DNA of 64,000 nucleotides from Chryseobacterium lathyri (GTDB taxonomy: Bacteria; Bacteroidota; Bacteroidia; Flavobacteriales; Weeksellaceae), in the NCBI RefSeq assembly GCF_003290185.1, contig NZ_QNFY01000013.1, positions 108,380 to 172,379 on the forward strand, read 5' to 3'. The position numbers and the translations under genes are program-made. This document shows positions 35,755 through 45,060 of the stretch, in pieces. The notes under the pieces are model-generated. The model was not told the DNA's origin and searched no databases. It worked only from the letters and a program-made list of their open reading frames with translations. Within the stretch, counting starts at the first letter, position 1. Every line of letters begins with the position of its first letter.

Positions 35755-37302
35755 TTATGTCTTTCTTTTTAACCATAAATAGAGATCTTGATTGGTCTCC
35801 AGATTAAGCTTCTTCCGCAACATATATTTTCTGCTTTGCACTGTTCGGTATGATCTAAAAGTATATGATGCTATTTCCTTAGATGGAAAATTAAGGTAAA
35901 CATATGCCAAAAGTATCAATTCATTGGTGGTAAGGCTACCATTGATCTCTAACAACTTTATACTGAAATCCGGATGTAAAGATTGAAATTTTTCAAAAAA
36001 AACAGGACTGTTTTTTTTTGCAGCTTCTATAACTTCATGTAAAGATATTTTTAATTTCTGCTCCAGTTCATTAGTATAAGCTGCCTTTTTAGCTATCTCA
36101 AGTTCTTTGATGTTCAGCTTCAAGTCGTTTTGCTTCTTTGATTTCTGAAAAACATAAATAATTATCAATAATAAAATAATTACACCTACCAGCAGCTCTA
36201 TTTCATAATTAACTTTCCTATTTTCATTTTCGTAAATTTCTTTTTCTCCCTCCAAGATTTCATTGACAATGAAATTGCGATCACGATCCATATTTACATT
36301 GATACTATCCTCAAACCGCAGTCCTAAAATTGAATATTTCCTGGCTTTTTCGATGTCATTGCATTTAAAATAGAAATCCCCCAGTTTTTTATATATTATC
36401 CCAAGCGAACGCAAATTATCATTACTTGCTTTACTCAATGCTTCCTGGTAGTATTGAATAGCTTTATCATTCCTTTTCCTATACACGTAAAGATCTCCCA
36501 TTCCAATTAAAGCTTCAATTTCGTACGGATGTTCTTTATTGTTTAGAATTGATAGTGACTTTTGAAGATAATACTCTGCTGAATCTAAATTTTTTTTAAA
36601 AAGATAATAGTTTCCCAGTGAGCTATAAGAGCTTCCCACTTCCCTATATGCAATATGCAGAGGAATTCTTCTTAATATCTTTCTTTCTTTTAGCAAATAG
36701 GAATATGCAGAATCCTGGAAATTCTGTATATTATACAAATTCGCCATGGTATTATATGTTGTGCTTTGAGTTAAAAGGTCATTATAATTTTTGGTCTTAA
36801 TTTTTTCAATTTCGCTAACAGCTTTATGGTAGTTTTGAGCTGCTGCAGTATAAAGCCCGAGATCTGTTAAATTATCTCCTATTAATCCATAATTACGGGA
36901 GCTTTGCATGAAATCACTTTTTAGATATGAAGTATAGGATTGTGATTTTTTAATATATATATTACTTTTAAGGTATTTTCCGGCAAATGATAAACAGGAA
37001 GCAATATAAAAATGACCATAGCATAAGCCTCTTTCATAATTATTTTTTTTTGATTCTGGTATTATTTTTTTCTCTACGATTAAAATAAGTTCTCTATCCT
37101 TTCCATTCATGTATAAATCATCAGCAACAACAATTAGAGAATCAATTTTACCGATCGCTTTTTTGTCATTTTTTTGTCCCTTGGCATGTAAACAAGTAAC
37201 TAATAGTAACAACAAAATTATATGTTTAAAAAATGGAAAAGAACTTGATGAACGCCATTTTTTAGAATAAGAAGAATCCTGAAATTCTTTTGGTTTTGTC
37301 AT
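35755..37302 (-). CDS. TPR-containing transmembrane transcriptional regulator (LuxR-like HTH)
   Basis: The 515-residue protein has an N-terminal hydrophobic segment (HIILLLLLVTCLHAKGQ). Tetratricopeptide-like repeats fill about residues 60-330, and one membrane helix is near residue 370 (LLVGVIILLLIIIYVFQ). A coiled coil and a C-terminal LuxR-like helix-turn-helix follow (LTTNELILLAYVYLNFPSKE, then YRTVQSRKYMLRKKLNLE). This design (extracytoplasmic TPR, membrane helix, cytoplasmic HTH) is common in flavobacteria. It lies just upstream of a VGINT gene, and its paralogue is at 38909-40330. The signal sensed is unknown. Confidence 0.82.
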   Translation of the reverse strand: MTKPKEFQDSSYSKKWRSSSSFPFFKHIILLLLLVTCLHAKGQKNDKKAIGKIDSLIVVADDLYMNGKDRELILIVEKKIIPESKKNNYERGLCYGHFYIASCLSFAGKYLKSNIYIKKSQSYTSYLKSDFMQSSRNYGLIGDNLTDLGLYTAAAQNYHKAVSEIEKIKTKNYNDLLTQSTTYNTMANLYNIQNFQDSAYSYLLKERKILRRIPLHIAYREVGSSYSSLGNYYLFKKNLDSAEYYLQKSLSILNNKEHPYEIEALIGMGDLYVYRKRNDKAIQYYQEALSKASNDNLRSLGIIYKKLGDFYFKCNDIEKARKYSILGLRFEDSINVNMDRDRNFIVNEILEGEKEIYENENRKVNYEIELLVGVIILLLIIIYVFQKSKKQNDLKLNIKELEIAKKAAYTNELEQKLKISLHEVIEAAKKNSPVFFEKFQSLHPDFSIKLLEINGSLTTNELILLAYVYLNFPSKEIASYTFRSYRTVQSRKYMLRKKLNLETNQDLYLWLKRKT

Positions 37303-37680
37303 AGAAATATTCGAAATTTTTTACTTGTTTTGTATTATAATGCGAGTATCTTAAATTGTATTTTGATTACAGGAGAAATTATTCCTGGGCCTGCTACAAT
37401 TGCTGTTCGCTACAAATAAAAATTCACCATCTCATTTAAAAATATAAGCTAAAAATCATACATCTCACATACTATGTAAACGGTCCTGTTAAAACCAGAT
37501 AAGCTGATATTCTATAAATTAGTCGTTTATTGGTATACAGGGATTACATATAAAAAAGATTTTATACAAAGAATCATGCAGCAATATATTACCCAGCAAA
37601 ACATCCGGCTAAAAAACGATAATAACCGGATCTTAATAAAAGATATATATTGGTAAGCAGAGCAGCAAGTCTGTTTTAGA
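37303..37680. other. Intergenic region, no gene seen
   Basis: This is 378 bp of AT-rich DNA between the TPR regulator and the HTH pair. No hairpin or gene was recognised. Confidence 0.5.
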
Positions 37681-37998
37681 TTACAATTTATTGTATAGTC
37701 TCTTCCATTTTGTAAGAGTATTCCTGCTTAATTTAAAATGGGATGCTACAGTGGTATTACTAAGCTTATTAATTTTCTGATATTGAAGAATTTCCAAAAT
37801 GGCAGATTCATCATAAGAGCGTAGCTTTTGATTAAAATGATGCAATCCGTTGCTGAAAAGCAAATTGTTTAATTTAATTACATCTAACGAAGATAAAACA
37901 TCCTTTTTTAAGAGAGCTTTACAGCTTACTTCTCTGTCTGGATATTTTTGTTCAATAAGATCCTCATAAATCTTATTATAATTGGGATACTGTTTCAT
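37681..37998 (-). CDS. HTH protein, second gene of a paired module (copy 1)
   Basis: The protein has 105 residues from the ATG at 37998, which overlaps the stop of the upstream gene as ATGA. A start 7 codons earlier is possible. The C-terminus is a helix-turn-helix, VASHFKLSRNTLTKWKRLY, of the type seen in transposase OrfA and Fis-like proteins. It is paralogous to 52222-52578 along its whole length: PNYNKIYEDLIEQKYPDR versus PNYKLIFLDILEQKFPDR, and the shared FNQK, LSN and SRNT-TKWK motifs. No catalytic transposase gene is nearby. Confidence 0.7.
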   Translation of the reverse strand: MKQYPNYNKIYEDLIEQKYPDREVSCKALLKKDVLSSLDVIKLNNLLFSNGLHHFNQKLRSYDESAILEILQYQKINKLSNTTVASHFKLSRNTLTKWKRLYNKL

Positions 37999-38411
37999 TT
38001 TTGAAATTTTTTTATCCATTTATATAATGTTGTTTTAGGAATTCTATATTCCTCAATGATCTGTGATTTTGTCTTTCTGCCTGATGAAATTTGCTCCAGA
38101 ATAAAGTCAATCAATTCCTTCGAATAAATTGCTTTTCTAAAAACCGGCAGATGGGTCTTACCCTGTTTAATATTCAGTCCCTTAGGAGGGGAATACAAAA
38201 TCAGATGCTGAGAGTAGGTCCGAAAAAAATCGTATTCAGTTAACTTAGAAAACCTTAGTAACATATCACAATCAATATTTGCAGATTTATATATTTGCTG
38301 TAAATCAGCATCCATAATATTCAAAAAATTACAAACCCGGGATATTTCTATTCCGTTTTCTTTAATCTTTTGTTCTATCATCTGCCCAATGTGGATATTT
38401 TTAAAATTCAT
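37995..38411 (-). CDS. HTH protein, first gene of a paired module (copy 1)
   Basis: The protein has 138 residues from the ATG at 38411 (MNFKNIHIGQMIEQKIKENG), chosen to match the paralogue MNYKKIHIGKLIDLKVMESG at 51763. The N-terminal half looks like a degenerate HTH, followed by the conserved block FFRTYSQHLILYSPP. The C-terminal HTH is ISSGRKTKSQIIEEYRIPKT then TLYKWIKKF. It is translationally coupled (ATGA) to the second gene. It probably binds DNA; the regulated targets are unknown. Confidence 0.7.
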   Translation of the reverse strand: MNFKNIHIGQMIEQKIKENGIEISRVCNFLNIMDADLQQIYKSANIDCDMLLRFSKLTEYDFFRTYSQHLILYSPPKGLNIKQGKTHLPVFRKAIYSKELIDFILEQISSGRKTKSQIIEEYRIPKTTLYKWIKKFQK

Positions 38412-38908
38412 AAACATATTATAAGGGTATATAGGCAATAAAAATTCTAGATCCGGTGCTGTTTTGTATTGCTGACTTCCGAACCGGATTATATCGTGCT
38501 TCTATCAATATGTGCACTTCCAGACTTAAATTACCATAGCCGCTTACATCTAGTTTTTGAATAGAGGAAACAGTATCAACTAGGCAATAAACTAAGGTAG
38601 TTAAATGTCTTTTTCATACACAAAGATTTTTGTATGTTAGAGAAATTATATGCCGGAAACTTGAGAATCTGTCTCAAATCTTCGCTCTATCAGAAACTCC
38701 GGACTTTGTGAGGGAAAATGACTGAAAAATCTAAATAGAGCAAAGCGTTGGTTGTGTTTTTAGAATCTTTTAATTGTAACTTTTCCGATTTTATTTGCAC
38801 CTAAAACTCTGGAAGACAAATTTATTCGATTAGATCCAAAAAATCCTTACTGCATTTATACCGTACACCATAAAACACTGATTTTCTGATTGCATAATTG
38901 ATAAAAAA
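38412..38908. other. Intergenic region, no gene seen
   Basis: About 500 bp. A short minus-strand frame ends in a plausible protein-like tail near 38760-38850 (RVLGANKIGKVTIKRF) but has stops upstream; it may be a gene scar. Confidence 0.4.
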
Positions 38909-40330
38909 TTAAAAATTCTGAATCCATTTATACAGATCAATATCTCTGGAAAGTTTTAGCTTCTTCCGGAGTCTGTATTTTTTCGATTCAGCAGTTCTAA
39001 TTGATATATGATCGTAATCAGAAATCTGTTTGTTGGATAAGTCCAGCTTAAGAAATGCACATAATCTCAGATCATTTGGATTAAGATCCGGGTATTTTGA
39101 AATAAGGCAATCATAAAAATCAGAATGTGAATCTCTAAACTTAATCATAAAGGAGGGGTCTGATCGTTTAGCTAGCATGATCAGTTCTTCATATGTAGTA
39201 GTTAATTTCCGCTTAAGGTTTTCTGATTCTTTTACTTTTTCATTGATCATGGCATCTTTAATCCTTTCCCGGCTTCTGGAAAATTTAAAAACAAAATATA
39301 CTATAATACTGCCTAAGAAAACAATACTGAGTATGACATACAATAAAACAGAACTGTATCTTTTTTCCTTATCTGCCTGCTCCTTATGCATTCGTTTAAT
39401 GACCATGTTAATTCCGACATTTTCCTCTCGCTGTAAGCTATCATTTAGAGCAGAGTATTTTGCGAGATATTCACTCTCTTGTTCGGGAAAATTCAGGCCG
39501 TTGTACGCCTCAGCAATCAATTTGTAAGATTCCAGTGTGCCTTTACCTAGTTGAGCTTTTGAAGTAATATTTAAAGAACTGAATAAATAGTTTAAAGCTT
39601 TATTGTAATTCTTCTTTTCAATATTCAGCTTTCCAAAAGCCCTGAGTACATTAGCCTTACCCTCAATAGGAATTTGCCGGGTAGTGAGAAGCTCATTTGC
39701 TTTATTAATGTAAAATTCAGCAGAGTCTATATTATTTAGCTTAAAATGTCTTTCGGCTATGGTAATGAATAGCATAGGCGTTGGAGATTTCATACATTTC
39801 CGTTCATTGCTGTAAACAGAGTCCATTAATCCTAAATATTCAAAACTATTTCTTTTCCAATCATAAATACTGTAGAGCCTTTTTTCTTTTTCCTTTCGAT
39901 CTTTAATCTTATGAGCGAGTACAAAAGCAGTATCAAAGCATTTAATTGCCTGCTCATGCAAGCCCAGAGAATTGTAGTTTTTACCATACACAAAGTACAT
40001 ATATGCTTCGAGAGCATATTCTTTCTTACCTTTCAACTCTTTCTCAGCCATCTCAAGCATTTGAAGGCTCTCCTTATCTTTCTTCATCAGAATCAGCACA
40101 TTCGCTAAATTAAGACATCCCCGTATCTCGCCGTTTTCATAATTTAACCGCTGACATTCTTTTCGCAGTTTCGTTTCCAGCAAGACGATCTTGTACAACT
40201 CCCCATTCTTTAAAAGTTTGCTAAATACGGTGGTTTGCAAACTATCAATTTTCGCAGTAGTAATTTGAGATTTGAAATTACAGATCAGCAAAAGTAGCAG
40301 AACAATAAAAATATTTTTAAAAAGGGTCAT
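38909..40330 (-). CDS. TPR-containing transmembrane transcriptional regulator (LuxR-like HTH)
   Basis: The protein has 473 residues from the ATG at 40330 (MTLFKNIFIVLLLLLICNFK, signal/anchor). TPR repeats fill about residues 40-310. One membrane helix lies near residue 325 (VILSIVFLGSIIVYFVF). A charged coiled coil and a C-terminal HTH follow (LNPNDLRLCAFLKLDLSNKQ, then HISIRTAESKKYRLRKKLKL). It is a clear paralogue of 35755-37302. It sits between the HTH pair and two more VGINT genes, so this stretch alternates regulators and surface proteins. Confidence 0.82.
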   Translation of the reverse strand: MTLFKNIFIVLLLLLICNFKSQITTAKIDSLQTTVFSKLLKNGELYKIVLLETKLRKECQRLNYENGEIRGCLNLANVLILMKKDKESLQMLEMAEKELKGKKEYALEAYMYFVYGKNYNSLGLHEQAIKCFDTAFVLAHKIKDRKEKEKRLYSIYDWKRNSFEYLGLMDSVYSNERKCMKSPTPMLFITIAERHFKLNNIDSAEFYINKANELLTTRQIPIEGKANVLRAFGKLNIEKKNYNKALNYLFSSLNITSKAQLGKGTLESYKLIAEAYNGLNFPEQESEYLAKYSALNDSLQREENVGINMVIKRMHKEQADKEKRYSSVLLYVILSIVFLGSIIVYFVFKFSRSRERIKDAMINEKVKESENLKRKLTTTYEELIMLAKRSDPSFMIKFRDSHSDFYDCLISKYPDLNPNDLRLCAFLKLDLSNKQISDYDHISIRTAESKKYRLRKKLKLSRDIDLYKWIQNF

Positions 40331-40437
40331 AGGTACTAGAAGAAAAATTAAGGTAATATTCAAATGATTCGGAAAATGTCATTTTATTCACAGTTACTTC
40401 ATCGTAAACTGTTATTTTTACAGCACTACAATTTAAA

Positions 40438-40720
40438 ATGGTGAAAGCTTATTTCGCTGTTGGTTTTTCGAATTATAAAAAGCTTCCTAAAGAAATTGAG
40501 GCCATCCAGGCTTCTTTAACAAAAGCTATTGGAATCGGAACCGAAGCTCGATATGCGAAAGGCTTGGGAAAGAATCTAATTTATATCAGACATATGAATG
40601 CTGATTTCGGGCCTGAGTGATCATAACGTCCTTTATTGCAGTCCTGAAGACCTTTCAGCAAAATTAGATGCCATTGTATCCCAACTTAGTTCTTTCCTGA
40701 ATTTAAAAGATAATATTTAA
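40438..40720 (+). pseudogene. Remnant of a nucleoside 2-deoxyribosyltransferase-like gene
   Basis: The first frame starts MVKAYFAVGFSNYKKLPKEI and reaches IGIGTEARYAKGLGKNLIYI before a stop at 40620. Near 40610 the frame shifts to SDHNVLYCSPEDLSAKLDAI and ends at 40720. The G-x-E-x-x-YA...K-IIY pattern and terminal SDY/SDHN...DL segment recall YtoQ or nucleoside 2-deoxyribosyltransferase-like proteins, with the central part deleted. The frameshift and small size mark it as a remnant. The family call is tentative. Confidence 0.5.
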
Positions 40721-41240
40721 AATAGTGTATAGAGATTTAACGTTTTTAATTCAGCTTGTATTTTCAAAGTGGTCGTAAAAAAAATTAGCCATAGATATGT
40801 ATTACAGATTATTGTTCAGATTTGGGTTTTGTATTGGTAGTTCGGAGTACCATTTGCTAATTATTAGCAGTCCATGCACCACCCGCATTGAATCTTTGAC
40901 CTGCTATCTTACCTATCACAAATTTGATAAAATTCTCAAATATAATAAAGGAAAAATCTTACATATTTTGGCACTTTTCTGATATTTTAATTGGTATTAA
41001 GTTTATTTTAATTCCTATTTATTGTCAAATCAATAAAATAAACAATTAAGGTTGAACGGTTATTTTAAAAGGCGATTTTATAATCGCCTTTTCTGTTAAG
41101 TATACTTCATGCCTGCCTGATAGAAAAACACGATACATCAATACAATTACATAGCCATTTTCAATTTGTCAGGACTATATACTTCCAACTATTGCCTATA
41201 AATTTAACAGTAATAATTTAGTTTATCTTCATGATAACAT
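40721..41240. other. Intergenic region with a terminator
   Basis: No gene was recognised; a 61-codon frame at 40797-40982 has no features. The terminator at 41067-41092 lies inside. Confidence 0.5.
41067..41092. terminator. Bidirectional hairpin terminator
   Basis: There is a perfect 11-bp stem, AAAAGGCGATT/AATCGCCTTTT, with a 4-nt loop. It lies about 150 bp after the stop of the minus-strand VGINT gene at 41241. Confidence 0.8.
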
Positions 41241-42581
41241 TTACAATGCAGTATATATAATATGCATAAATGCATTGCTATGATTATAGTTAGGTGCACC
41301 AGGACCTGCTTTGGTCTCACAATAAATAACATCTCCTGCATTAAGCAACTTTACATAAGTCCCGGATAGTATAAAAATATTTCCTGCCTGGGGAGCCCCG
41401 CCGAAGGTCCAATTATCAGTACCAGCATGAATATAAAGTCCGTAATTTGGTGGGCTAGAAGCATTTTCCAGCTTTACTCCAGCTACAATATGATATATTC
41501 CTCTTTTGGCTACTGTATAGCTGCTATTGGCAAAGTTCCAGGTACCTGCCCCTGCCGTATTGATATTGACCGTCCCCAATATAACTCTGTTAGCAACCCC
41601 ATTTCCAGGCAGAGTTGCACTACTGGCAGTTTGCTCAGCATTGAAAACATTATTGGGAGTTTTTAAGGTGTTAATAAAGTCGTTACTGGTAATCTGTGAA
41701 ACAACCCCAGTTCCATCAGAAAGCAACATATTAGAACTTCCGAGCGTGGTTTGTGTCGGTAAAGAGCGAAACCTAGCAGAGCCATTTACATCCAATGTGT
41801 TGGTTGGTGTGTCGATAGCAATCCCCACATTACCGTTTGCTGTAATTGACAATCTTGTATTATTACCGGTTTCTAGATGTAAGGGGTGTGATGTTGTTGT
41901 TCCCAGCCATACAGCACCTGACCCTATATAAGATTTAAGACTAATTGTTCCATTTGTGTGATGGATACCAAAACTATTATCCGGAGTATTGATCGTTAAT
42001 TTGGTATCTGGTGCAGTTGTACCAATTCCAACTCTACTATTGGCTGCGTCTACCGAAAAAGTACTTCCGGCTACAGAGAATGCATTAGGCTGATTGGCTG
42101 TAAATGCCAGGGTATTGGCTCCCTGTGTTACAATTCTGTTACTGCTAAGTGTACCATCTGCAGTATAAATATTGACAGGAGCTGCGCCTACAGTTCCTCC
42201 GTCGGTAGCTCTCCACCCTGCATTACTGTATACAAATTCCAGTGCTTTTCCATTCGGTATGGTAACCCCGTTTAGTGCTGCACCAAACCCACCAGTAGTG
42301 TTATTAAAAATTACCAGCCTTTGACCGGCATTGGGAGCAGCCGGAACGGAAATCGAAACTGTTGCGGTAGCACTTCCTGTAAGCTGTGCCTGGCTTGTAT
42401 TGGCCGGGATATTAGCCGTATTACCTGCAACGCTTATAGCTGTTTCACGGTTGGTAATAGCTCCATTCACATCAAGGGTTGTACCTGGAGTTGTTGTATT
42501 AATTCCTACATTGCCTGTTTGTGCAAAAAAAGCCACACTTACTACCGACAATGCGATTGAAAATAAATTTTTTGTGTTCAT
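41241..42581 (-). CDS. VGINT-type secreted protein with C1q-like C-terminus
   Basis: The 446-residue protein has a signal peptide ending SVAFFAQ, then NVGINTTTPGTTLDVNG. Two further VGI-TPDTKL or TLDVNG repeats lie near residues 185 and 255. The C-terminal 130 residues resemble a C1q/TNF-like jelly-roll (TVAKRGIYHIVAGVKLEN, FILSGTYVKLLNAGDVIYCE). The repeats act as a stem and the jelly-roll as a head in phage-fibre-like architectures. It is a minus-strand gene downstream of another VGINT gene. The function is unknown; surface adhesion is a guess. Confidence 0.75.
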   Translation of the reverse strand: MNTKNLFSIALSVVSVAFFAQTGNVGINTTTPGTTLDVNGAITNRETAISVAGNTANIPANTSQAQLTGSATATVSISVPAAPNAGQRLVIFNNTTGGFGAALNGVTIPNGKALEFVYSNAGWRATDGGTVGAAPVNIYTADGTLSSNRIVTQGANTLAFTANQPNAFSVAGSTFSVDAANSRVGIGTTAPDTKLTINTPDNSFGIHHTNGTISLKSYIGSGAVWLGTTTSHPLHLETGNNTRLSITANGNVGIAIDTPTNTLDVNGSARFRSLPTQTTLGSSNMLLSDGTGVVSQITSNDFINTLKTPNNVFNAEQTASSATLPGNGVANRVILGTVNINTAGAGTWNFANSSYTVAKRGIYHIVAGVKLENASSPPNYGLYIHAGTDNWTFGGAPQAGNIFILSGTYVKLLNAGDVIYCETKAGPGAPNYNHSNAFMHIIYTAL

Positions 42582-42928
42582 TTTTTATATTTTTTGTTAA
42601 AGGGTACTGTATATTACTGCAGCGGGAAACATCAAAATTGAAATAGATTGAATGTAAGCTCAGGGCGAAAATAGGATATACGGACAGGCTTTCTGCTGAG
42701 GCACCATCAGTTTTTATCGCTATAGCAGTAATAGGTAAAAGATTCCTATTTTAGAAATTGAGATCGTATTCCAGACTAATGCCTATATAGATTAAGCAGG
42801 TAATCTTCCAGAATCTAACAAAGTGAATTTGTATAGGCAAAATTCTGAGATTATAAAGATTAATCTTGTTCTATTATTTTTAGTATTCCTTAAGGCACCA
42901 TGTTGATGAATACTCGCCGATATCAATA
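42582..42928. other. Intergenic region, no gene seen
   Basis: 347 bp between two VGINT genes on the same strand. No hairpin or clear promoter was recognised. Confidence 0.5.
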
Positions 42929-43678
42929 TTACAGAGACTTTTTAAACAACTGTATATTCATATTGGCCTTCCCCCAGTTAAAATTTTCCCCTGTTGCAGC
43001 ATTCATATTAAATCTTATAATGCAGGGATTGGTAGTAATAGTACCCGAAATAAATTCTAAATATCCATTTAAGGAATAGGTCACTGTAACGTCTGTAAAA
43101 GTATTATTCGTAATTTTTTCAGAATAGGAGCTGGAAATTGTAGATACTTTTGCTGACGGATCTGTTCTAAAAAAGGTAAACTTTCTGGATCCCTGAGGCA
43201 TCTCAATCCCATCTTTCAAAAATCTTATTCCATAATACCATAAATTGTTTGCACAGGTAAAATCACTCCCCATTCCCATAGGAACCGAATAATTAACAAT
43301 AATTAATGCTTCTGTCCTTGCTGGAATAATTATGGATTGATTCATCTGGATATCAATATCATCAATCTTTGAATTGCCCGAGTACGTACCTGTTATATTC
43401 TTATCAACAGGAACAGTAGCTGTCAGGGTATAAATGTCATCCAATGCAAATTTCCCGGGAGGCTGCAGAGAACTTACCGTAACCCTTTTGGCTGTTCCAT
43501 CTCCCTGTAGCAACATTACTCTGTCCGCATTATCCAGGACATTATTTTCAGGAACATTTCGAAATCGCGCATTGCCATTTACATCCAGGGTTTGAGTTGG
43601 TGAGGTTGTATTTATTCCAACCTGTGCTAAAGTTAATCCATAAAAAAGGACTGCTATAGGTAACATCTTTTTTTCCAT
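42929..43678 (-). CDS. Short VGINT-type secreted protein
   Basis: The 249-residue protein has a signal peptide (MEKKMLPIAVLFYGLTLAQ), then VGINTTSPTQTLDVNGNARF and DRVMLLQGDGTAKRVTVSSL. The rest is one beta-rich domain homologous to the C-terminal domain of the 34111-35586 protein (GIRFLKDGIEMPQGSRKF, RFNMNAATGENFNWGK). It looks like the same head domain on a shorter stem, which suggests domain shuffling within the family. Confidence 0.75.
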   Translation of the reverse strand: MEKKMLPIAVLFYGLTLAQVGINTTSPTQTLDVNGNARFRNVPENNVLDNADRVMLLQGDGTAKRVTVSSLQPPGKFALDDIYTLTATVPVDKNITGTYSGNSKIDDIDIQMNQSIIIPARTEALIIVNYSVPMGMGSDFTCANNLWYYGIRFLKDGIEMPQGSRKFTFFRTDPSAKVSTISSSYSEKITNNTFTDVTVTYSLNGYLEFISGTITTNPCIIRFNMNAATGENFNWGKANMNIQLFKKSL

Positions 43679-44181
43679 TGCTTTTAATTTTTCTTATTAA
43701 AATATTAGTGTTTTATTAGAAATAGTAATAAATTTTTAAGTACTTGGGAATCACACTTAAATTTGCTGGTAAAATTAGAGCAATTATTTTATGAAGCTTT
43801 TACTGCATTTTTACTGCAATGCATAATTAATTGATTTACAGTATTATTTTATAAGAATCAAAAGAAGTTCATATATAATACTTGACAAAAAAATATTATA
43901 TATGAACTTCTTTTATTTTAAATTAACTATAATAAATTGAAGATAGCATTCAATAGTATCAAAGATAATTGGCAAAGTAGAATAATCTGAAATGGCACCC
44001 GATGCCTGCTTTTCTAAGTGTTGGATTATTTATGGTAGTCAAAAAAATAAAACGAGAGAAGTCAGCAGATCAACAATCCTTGTATTAGCCATTACCAAAC
44101 TACTATAAAACAAGATCTCTATCATCCATAATCCCCTTTATAACAAATTTGGGAGGCAATTAATTGTAATAGAGAAAAGTT
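43679..44181. other. Intergenic region with a long palindrome
   Basis: About 500 bp without a recognised gene between a VGINT gene and an AraC regulator; it contains the 21-bp inverted repeat listed separately. Confidence 0.5.
43860..43914. repeat. 21-bp perfect inverted repeat (long hairpin)
   Basis: Positions 43860-43880 and 43894-43914 are perfect reverse complements around a 13-nt A-rich loop, starting AAAAGAAGTTC and ending GAACTTCTTTT. It could be a strong terminator for the AraC gene that stops at 44182, or a small mobile inverted-repeat element. The stem is longer than typical terminators. Confidence 0.8.
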
Positions 44182-45060
44182 CTAAATATTCTGGAACTTT
44201 TCTGACATTTTATTTCTATAGTCAAGCGGAGTTAATTTTTCTTTTTTTCTGAATTGCCTTGAAAAGTATGATAAATCCGCAAAACCAAGATGTTCCGATA
44301 TTTTGCAAATGTTCCAGTCAGTATGAACTAACAATCTTTTAGTCTCCATTAATACACGTTCCCGAATAATATCACCAGCGGTCTTTCCAGTTATATGCTT
44401 GGTAACTTCATTCAGACGATGCGGGGTTAAACCGAGCTTCTGGGCATAAAACTCAATTTTTTTTTCATTCAGATAATGGCAGTCAACCAATTCCCGGAAC
44501 TTTCGAAGCCTTAGACTATTTACATTGTCATAAATATAATCGTGGGTATTGATAATAATACGCTGAATCCTGTTGAGTAAAACAAAAAGTAAATGACTGA
44601 TAATCATTGCTGATTTTTCAGATAATCTTATTTCATATTCCAACATTTCTATGAGGCGTTTTATCTCATTCACCCTATCATCTGTTAATTTAACGAATGG
44701 CTGTATACTACTGTTATGAAGAAAACTGAGGGAAAGAAGTTTATCCTTATTATTTGAGGTCAGCAACAAAAACTCTTCGGTAAAAGTAATACTGTAACCC
44801 TTCACATTTTTTGTCGTTGACATCTGATGAAGCTGGCCAGGTGAAATAAAAAATAAAGTATTGGGCCCAATTTCTGTTTGGTGATAATCAACCCTATTGA
44901 CAGCACTGCCTGAAGTAAGCCACAGTATCTCATAAAAACTATGTTTATGAGGCCATTGTAGATCAGGAGGGCGATTAAGATCCTCAAATCTTTCAAACAT
45001 GAATTCATTATCTATAGATTTCTCAGACTTAAAATCTTCAATATTATAAATTTTAAACAT
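44182..45060 (-). CDS. AraC-family transcriptional regulator
   Basis: The protein has 292 residues from the ATG at 45060 (MFKIYNIEDFKSEKSIDNEF); a GTG at 45111 would add 17 residues. The N-terminus is a cupin-like sensor (HKHSFYEILWLTSGSAVNRV, FFISPGQLHQM). The C-terminal AraC double HTH occupies about residues 195-285 (YAQKLGLTPHRLNEVTKHIT, ISEHLGFADLSYFSRQFRKK). It is divergent from phzF across a 205-bp promoter region and likely regulates it. Confidence 0.87.
   Translation of the reverse strand: MFKIYNIEDFKSEKSIDNEFMFERFEDLNRPPDLQWPHKHSFYEILWLTSGSAVNRVDYHQTEIGPNTLFFISPGQLHQMSTTKNVKGYSITFTEEFLLLTSNNKDKLLSLSFLHNSSIQPFVKLTDDRVNEIKRLIEMLEYEIRLSEKSAMIISHLLFVLLNRIQRIIINTHDYIYDNVNSLRLRKFRELVDCHYLNEKKIEFYAQKLGLTPHRLNEVTKHITGKTAGDIIRERVLMETKRLLVHTDWNICKISEHLGFADLSYFSRQFRKKEKLTPLDYRNKMSEKFQNI

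Noticed and set aside
37681..38411. Insertion sequence (OrfA-like HTH proteins)
   Set aside because: No catalytic transposase, no terminal inverted repeats or target duplications were seen around either pair.
43860..43914. Invertible promoter (phase switch)
   Set aside because: The inverted repeats flank only 13 bp, too little for an invertible segment, and no recombinase is adjacent.
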